Shown piece by piece: positions 59,203 to 64,000 of a DNA stretch of 64,000 nt. Source of the stretch: Plasmodium malariae (Eukaryota; Apicomplexa; Aconoidasida; Haemosporida; Plasmodiidae); the NCBI RefSeq assembly GCF_900090045.1, contig NC_041777.1:985501-1049500 (forward strand), given 5' to 3'. Position 1 is the stretch's first letter. Each line of letters starts with the position of its first letter. The notes under the pieces are model-generated. The model saw only the letters and a list, made by a program, of their open reading frames with translations, made no database searches and had not been told where the DNA came from. The position numbers were made by a program, and so were the translations under genes.

Positions 59203-61342
59203 TACTATTATTTTTATTATTATTATTGTTGCTGCTGTTGTTGTGAGTCCCCCCCTCACCGAATTTGTGCTTGTTCAAATTTCCTGGCGTCTCAGTGAGA
59301 TTATCCGAGATGTTCAAATCGTCGTACAAGTTATTATATGCACTTTTATTATTTTTATAATTCTTATTAAACAAGTCATTATTTACATTTCCAATATTAT
59401 AATCAGCAACAGAACTGGTGTTGAAATTAAAATTATCATTTGGCATACTATCATAAAAATCATCATTATTAAAACTGAAATTACATTTTTTACTTGCGTT
59501 TGTTACTATTATATTTTTTAATAAATTTATTTTTGTCTCTCTCTTTTTTTCTTCGTCCTCCTTTTCTCTGTTTCGGAAGTTTGATATGTTGGGGTATAGC
59601 AGCGGGTTCTTGTGCATATCACGATGGAACATGTTGTAATCGTACGCGTTTCGATCGTCGTTTGTGTTTCGGCTGTTAGCGCTTCCACCATTAGGTTTGT
59701 TATCGCTGCTAGGGAAGTAGTTGTTATTGTTGTTACTATTGGTGCAGTTATTGTTATTGTTATTGTTACTGTTATTGTTTTGATTGTGCTTGTGGTTGTA
59801 ATTGCTTTTTAACAATTTTCCAAAAATTTCCCCATTTGTACACTCGTAGTTGTCCTTGGTCACTTTCACTTGATTCTCTTTCGCCCCGTACTTTTTCATG
59901 ATATCCTCTATGTCGGGATAATTGTACTTGTTCGCAAAGTCGTTATAAGTGTTGTAGTTACTATTACGATTATAGTTACTACCGTGGTTGTAGTTACCAT
60001 TGTAGTTACTGTTGTAGTTACTACCGTGGTTGTAGTTACTGTTGTAGTTACTGTTGTAGTTACTGTTGTAGTTACTGTTGTTGTTATTATAGTCGCAGTG
60101 GTTACTACTGTAGGTATTATTACTGTTAACATTTCCAATGGCATTCACACCTGCATTACTGTTGTCGTTACTCACGAAGTGACGTTTACTCAAGTCATGC
60201 AGCTTGCTAGTATTATGTTGAATATTATCATATAGCTTATTTATGTTAAAACTGTTACTAGTCGGATAGAGGTTTACCTTATTTGCATTGCTGTTCATGT
60301 CAAAGTTGTTTTTATTACTAATGGTATTGATTGGTGCATTACCATGGATATAATTCATTTTATCAAATTTTTTCTCATCCAAGTCGTGGTACCCCTCAAA
60401 ATGGTTGTTATTACTATTACTGTTATGCTTGTTATTACTATTACTGTTATACTTGTTATTACTATTACTGTTATCCTTGTTATTACTATTACTGTTATCC
60501 TTGTTATTACTATTACTGTTATCCTTGTTATTACTATTACTGTTATCCTTATTGTAATTGTTACTATTATCCTTATTGTAATTGTTACTGTTAATGCTAT
60601 TTTTATTGTTAATGATGTAGTTTTCTGCACCAACTCCTGCACCGACGGCGTTTTCCCTGTTGAACCCCGCATAGTCGTAATTTACGTTGTCATATTTGGA
60701 ACTTTGGTAATTTCGAAAGTCGAGCATGTGATTGCGCTGGTGGCTGATAAGCCGCGCATTGTTGTAGTTACTGTTATGGTTACTGTTGTGGTTATCATTG
60801 TTGTAGTTAATATTATAGTTATTATTGTAGTTATTATTGTAGTTATTGTTGTAGTGTCCATTGTAGTTCTCATTGTTGCTGTTTAAGCCATTTGCGTAGT
60901 TAAGATTACTCATTGTGGGTTTCCCATGGCTGGTGGTACTGTTATAATTCTCTTCCTCATCCAAAATTTTTATATTGTTTAAATTGTAGTTTGTCTCTTT
61001 CATATCATTTGCATTATTATAGCTTATATTTTTATATCTGTTGTCATATAGCTCATTATTTAAGTCATACATACTGTTTTTCTGTATTTTTGCATTTTTT
61101 TGACCCATCTTTGATAAAATACTTGCTTTGCTATTTATATCCACATATGATTTATGATCATACAAAATTTTCCTTTTATTATTATACCTATATAGACTCT
61201 CAATTTCGCTATTGTCAAATATGCTGTTGTTGCTGTTACTGCGGTTACTATTGATGTTGAAATATTTGTTATATGTATTATCTAATATATTCATATAGTT
61301 GTTCAAATGTAGATTCATATTTTCTTTCTTATGAAAATACAT
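53322..61342 (-). CDS. Giant Asn-rich protein with C-terminal pseudokinase domain, five exons
   Basis: Exons 61342-54712, 54325-54170, 53906-53758, 53617-53534 and 53396-53322 give about 2364 residues. All four introns are GT-AG with consistent phase. Roughly the first 2080 residues are Asn/Tyr/Ser/Lys-rich and probably disordered, with several tandem arrays. The last 280 form a kinase-like fold: NYLCHFGLSTLYKC (glycine loop position), RLRHINILSYKGK, LYLLFENIHGN, ASYAYQIIDLLEYMHTNF, then FHGLLSNIIIL in place of HRDLKPxNIL, IKVFNFDFANID in place of DFG, FDFFCLAVLIYEMCTTY, and a final LCSKRRHCFNDLKNHAWF. The beta-3 lysine position reads FLISIVDS and the HRD aspartate is missing, so phosphotransfer is unlikely; Asp in FDF may remain. 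The regulatory partner is unknown. The first exon frame stays open past its donor to 54590, so a truncated model lacking the C-lobe is easy to produce by mistake. Confidence 0.75.
55690..55850 (-). repeat. In-frame NGPISGLT / NDQKND arrays
   Basis: Twenty-four-base units encode NGPISGLT or NGPINGLT about five times, preceded by 12-base units encoding NDQQ/NDQK, in the Asn-rich part of the giant protein. Confidence 0.85.
56575..56690 (-). repeat. In-frame GGGAACTACAAC (DGNYNNGNYN) array
   Basis: Fifteen-base units encode NDGNY, NNGNY and YDGNY seven or eight times within the giant Asn-rich exon. Confidence 0.85.
58150..58275 (-). repeat. Polyasparagine AAT/AAC tract
   Basis: About 28 near-consecutive Asn codons, followed by HNNSVHNSSVRN units on the downstream side. 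A second, longer Asn/Ser/Lys block lies at about 59030-59235. Confidence 0.9.
60405..60600 (-). repeat. In-frame NKDNSNSN array
   Basis: Twenty-four-base units encode NKDNSNSN (with NKYNSNSN and NKHNSNSN variants) about seven times near residue 250-310 of the giant protein. Confidence 0.85.
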
Positions 61343-63716
61343 CTTTGTTTAGCGTTATTTTGCTATACTCTGCCTTATTTGCATTATTTTGCATATTTTG
61401 TGTATTTTGCATATTTTGTGTATTTTGCATATTTTGTGTATTTTGCATATTTTGGGTATTTTGCATATTTTGGGTATTTTGCATATTTTGGGTATTTTGC
61501 ATATTTTTGAGTTATTTTTTCCACACTACCTCATTATTTTAAAAAAAAACTAATACAAATGAGCTTGTGATGTCAAATGTATGAACATGTACATATATAT
61601 ATGTATATATATCTATTGCTAATAGATGGGAGAACATAAAAATATTTAATTAAATTTAAAAGAAAACGTTGAAAAGGGGTATAAAAAGGGGCAAAAATGG
61701 GAAAGAAAAGAAGAGTAAAAGAGAAAAGGACACAAAGGAGATATGGAAGCAAGAGATAAGGAAGCAAAAGAGATAAGGAAGCAAAAGACAAATTTACATT
61801 CAACATTTTATTTTAATCGTCATATGCATATGAATATTTTTGTATGCATTACGTCTAAGCATATTTCTATGCACATATTTGTATGTGCATATTTACATAC
61901 GGACATCTGCATATGAATATCTACGTACACATATTCGTATGAGTGTGAGTGTAAATATATATGTGTATGCGTATTTGTAGGTGCATGTACACGTACATGT
62001 GTTGCGTGAAGCCAAATTCTTACTCATTTTAATAATAAATTAAAAAAACATTAAAAATATAATAATTAATGAGGTGATATAAAATGCGCCTTGCGTCCTT
62101 CTGTTCTGTATCTCTCATGTTTGTTTGTTATTCTTTGTTTAATAACACATGATGATACATATATGAAAGCGTTTGTATATACTTATATAAACATGTACAC
62201 GTACATAATTTTATGCATACGTGTAAACGCTGAAAAAAAATTTAGGACAAACTCAAACAGTATCATAAAACAATGCATCAAAAGCAAGTTCGCGCATGTG
62301 TAGAAACCTGTATATATAAGAATACGTTTGTGTATGCATGTGTGTACATGTATACGCATATTTTCATGTATGTAAGTTGTATATATATATGTATGTAATA
62401 TGTATGTATGTTTATATATATGCTTATACACGTGCATATGCGAATTTATGATAAAAAAAAAAAAAAAAAAAATACAAATTAATTACGAATTACTGCAAAT
62501 TACGAATATAAAAACATTTCAAACGAAACAGCGAACGGGAATAATTTTTAGCACAATATAAATAACATTAAAAGGGAATACATATAGATAAGAATTTTGT
62601 GAATGTACATTATTACAGTGCGCGTGAAAAGGGTACTATATGTACATATTTATGTACACATATATGTACATATATATATATATATATATGTACATGTATA
62701 TGCATATGTGAATGTGAATGTGCATGTATACATATTAAATACATGCGTACGTGTACTTTTGTATGCGTAGGTAGATGAAAAATATTATACTTTTTAAAAA
62801 TCTCCAAAAAAAATAGGAAATGTTAAACAAATACTGACTTTTAATTTTATATATGCGAAGTGGGCATAACGAAAGACTGATTCATTAATATAAAACACCT
62901 CGTCTTCAAATAAAAACAAATAATAAATAAAAATTTCAATGTATTATTTCTCCATATATATTAAAAAAAAATAATAATTCAGTTCAAATATACCTCAACC
63001 TATTTTCCGCTACCATAAAACGTGCACTTTTAAGGAGACCTTTTTGTGTGCAATTTGCAAATATTTACAGAAGAAAAAAAAAAAAAAAAAAAAGAAGAAA
63101 AAAAAAACGAAACATAAAAAATGCAAAAAATGAAAAATAGAGTAAATAAAAATTAAAATTTAAATTACTTTTTAAGTTAACATTAAGTTAAAGTCAAAAA
63201 AAATAAATAACAGGATGAACAAAAAATGTATAGTAGGCTGAGTAAATGAGTGGGAATATTAAGGGCATGGGCTTGGCTACAATTATAAGAATATAAACTT
63301 AGCCCTATAGAGAATAATGGTGTGTAAAAGAAAAAAAAGTTAAGGGGAAAAATAACATCTTGTAATAATTAACATCCTGATTATTAGTGATAATGATACG
63401 CACAAGGAATTAATAAATGAAATGATATAATGTTCATACTGGTGAGATATACATACAAATACATATATATATATATATATATGTAAATAACAATAACGTT
63501 ATAAATGGGATCATATTCCATGGTTCAAAGATAGTGAATTCGGTTGTTTCTTTATTTCAGCTCTTTATTTTAAAATATTTTTAAGCCATATTTTCTTTTT
63601 TTTTTTTTTTTTTGTATCATCTTATACGTAAGTAGTAGCTGCTAATGTGTTATTTATCTTTACCAGGCACTATATTTGTTTTATTCGTAGGTTATCGAAA
63701 ATTTTACCCTAATGCT

Positions 63717-63759
<43 letters not shown>

Positions 63760-64000
63760 CGTAAGTACGTACGTATATATACGTACGCACAATCCTCCTG
63801 CTTAATCTGTTTGCAATACAGTATATTCACCAGTCAGGAAAAAATATATATACTTCCTCGTTACCAGAAGCATGGGCACCCTCTAACAGCATGTTCATTA
63901 TTTGTATTTCTAAGCTCTTAATGGAAAGATAAAATAAATTAATTTAACTCTTTAAAATTTAGTATAACTTATCTGAGTTTTAAAATGTTAATTTTCCTTT
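61343..64000. other. Terminal 2.7 kb without a secure gene
   Basis: This begins with the promoter side of the 61342 gene: an 18-base ATTTTGTGTATTTTGCAT array (61378-61508), then ATACAT-type tracts (61590-61610, 61840-62000, 62340-62420, 62640-62760), poly-A (62452-62472, 63075-63096), (TA)n at 63465-63482 and 63718-63756, and poly-T (63598-63613). Coding-like minus-strand fragments occur at 62029-62118 and 62835-62903 (see findings). The stretch 63100-63700 shows nothing recognisable. A neighbouring gene may lie beyond the window. Confidence 0.5.
61378..61508. repeat. 18-base ATTTTGTGTATTTTGCAT array
   Basis: Seven copies of an 18-base unit begin about 35 bases upstream of the start codon of the giant Asn-rich gene. 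The first copies have TTTTGTGTA and the later ones TTTTGGGTA, showing ordered spread of a point variant. It is probably part of the 5' leader. Confidence 0.9.

Noticed and set aside
1..64000. tRNA and rRNA genes, CRISPR arrays, transposons and subtelomeric gene families
   Set aside because: No tRNA B-box or cloverleaf, rRNA core, direct-repeat/spacer array, reverse transcriptase, transposase, or variant-antigen gene was recognised on reading both strands.

Overview
This window is nuclear chromosomal DNA from a malaria parasite (genus Plasmodium, Apicomplexa). The signs are very AT-rich intergenic DNA full of poly-A/T tracts and (TA)n or (TATG)n microsatellites, long Asn/Lys/Glu-rich coding exons with low-complexity inserts, short GT-AG introns with T-rich acceptors, and a gene set typical of the genus. 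The base composition is less extreme than I would expect for P. falciparum, so a species of the P. malariae or P. ovale type is my guess. That is inference; no species marker is visible.

Layout from left to right. A dynactin p25-like gene (-, 600-1262) is divergent from a three-exon PAC4-like proteasome assembly chaperone (+, 2444-3453). A tRNase Z with a secretory leader follows (+, 4670-7990). Next is a four-exon, 2139-residue KNL1/Spc7-like kinetochore candidate (+, 11070-18139). Tail to tail with it is a Spen-like RRM/SPOC protein (-, 18847-24073) whose frame is broken inside a repeat. TBCK (+, 28144-34050) follows a 4 kb divergent promoter region. On the minus strand come a candidate 50-residue spliced gene (35617-35905), a highly repetitive conserved-unknown gene (36235-39734), a second candidate micro-gene (42938-43343) and TAP42 (43400-44617). 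COQ3 (+, 46776-48358), PAM18/TIM14 (+, 49587-50270) and a CCDC113/CCDC96-like axonemal gene (+, 51239-52865) form a plus-strand run. A giant Asn-rich protein ending in a pseudokinase (-, 53322-61342) meets that run tail to tail. The last 2.6 kb holds no secure gene but has some coding-like fragments.

These are independent housekeeping genes, not an operon. Themes recur: chromosome segregation and the cytoskeleton (KNL1-like, dynactin p25, CCDC113/96-like), mitochondrion or plastid (COQ3, PAM18, tRNase Z), and signalling by PP2A and pseudokinases (TAP42, TBCK, Asn-rich pseudokinase). The KNL1-like protein also carries a predicted PP1 docking pair.

The most notable points are the uncompensated frame break in the Spen-like gene, a compensated double frameshift in the VEKG array of the unknown gene, overlooked spliced micro-gene candidates, and a few GC-rich perfect hairpins in otherwise AT-rich intergenic DNA. 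Exon limits were placed by eye from GT/AG sites and reading phase, and no homology search was possible.
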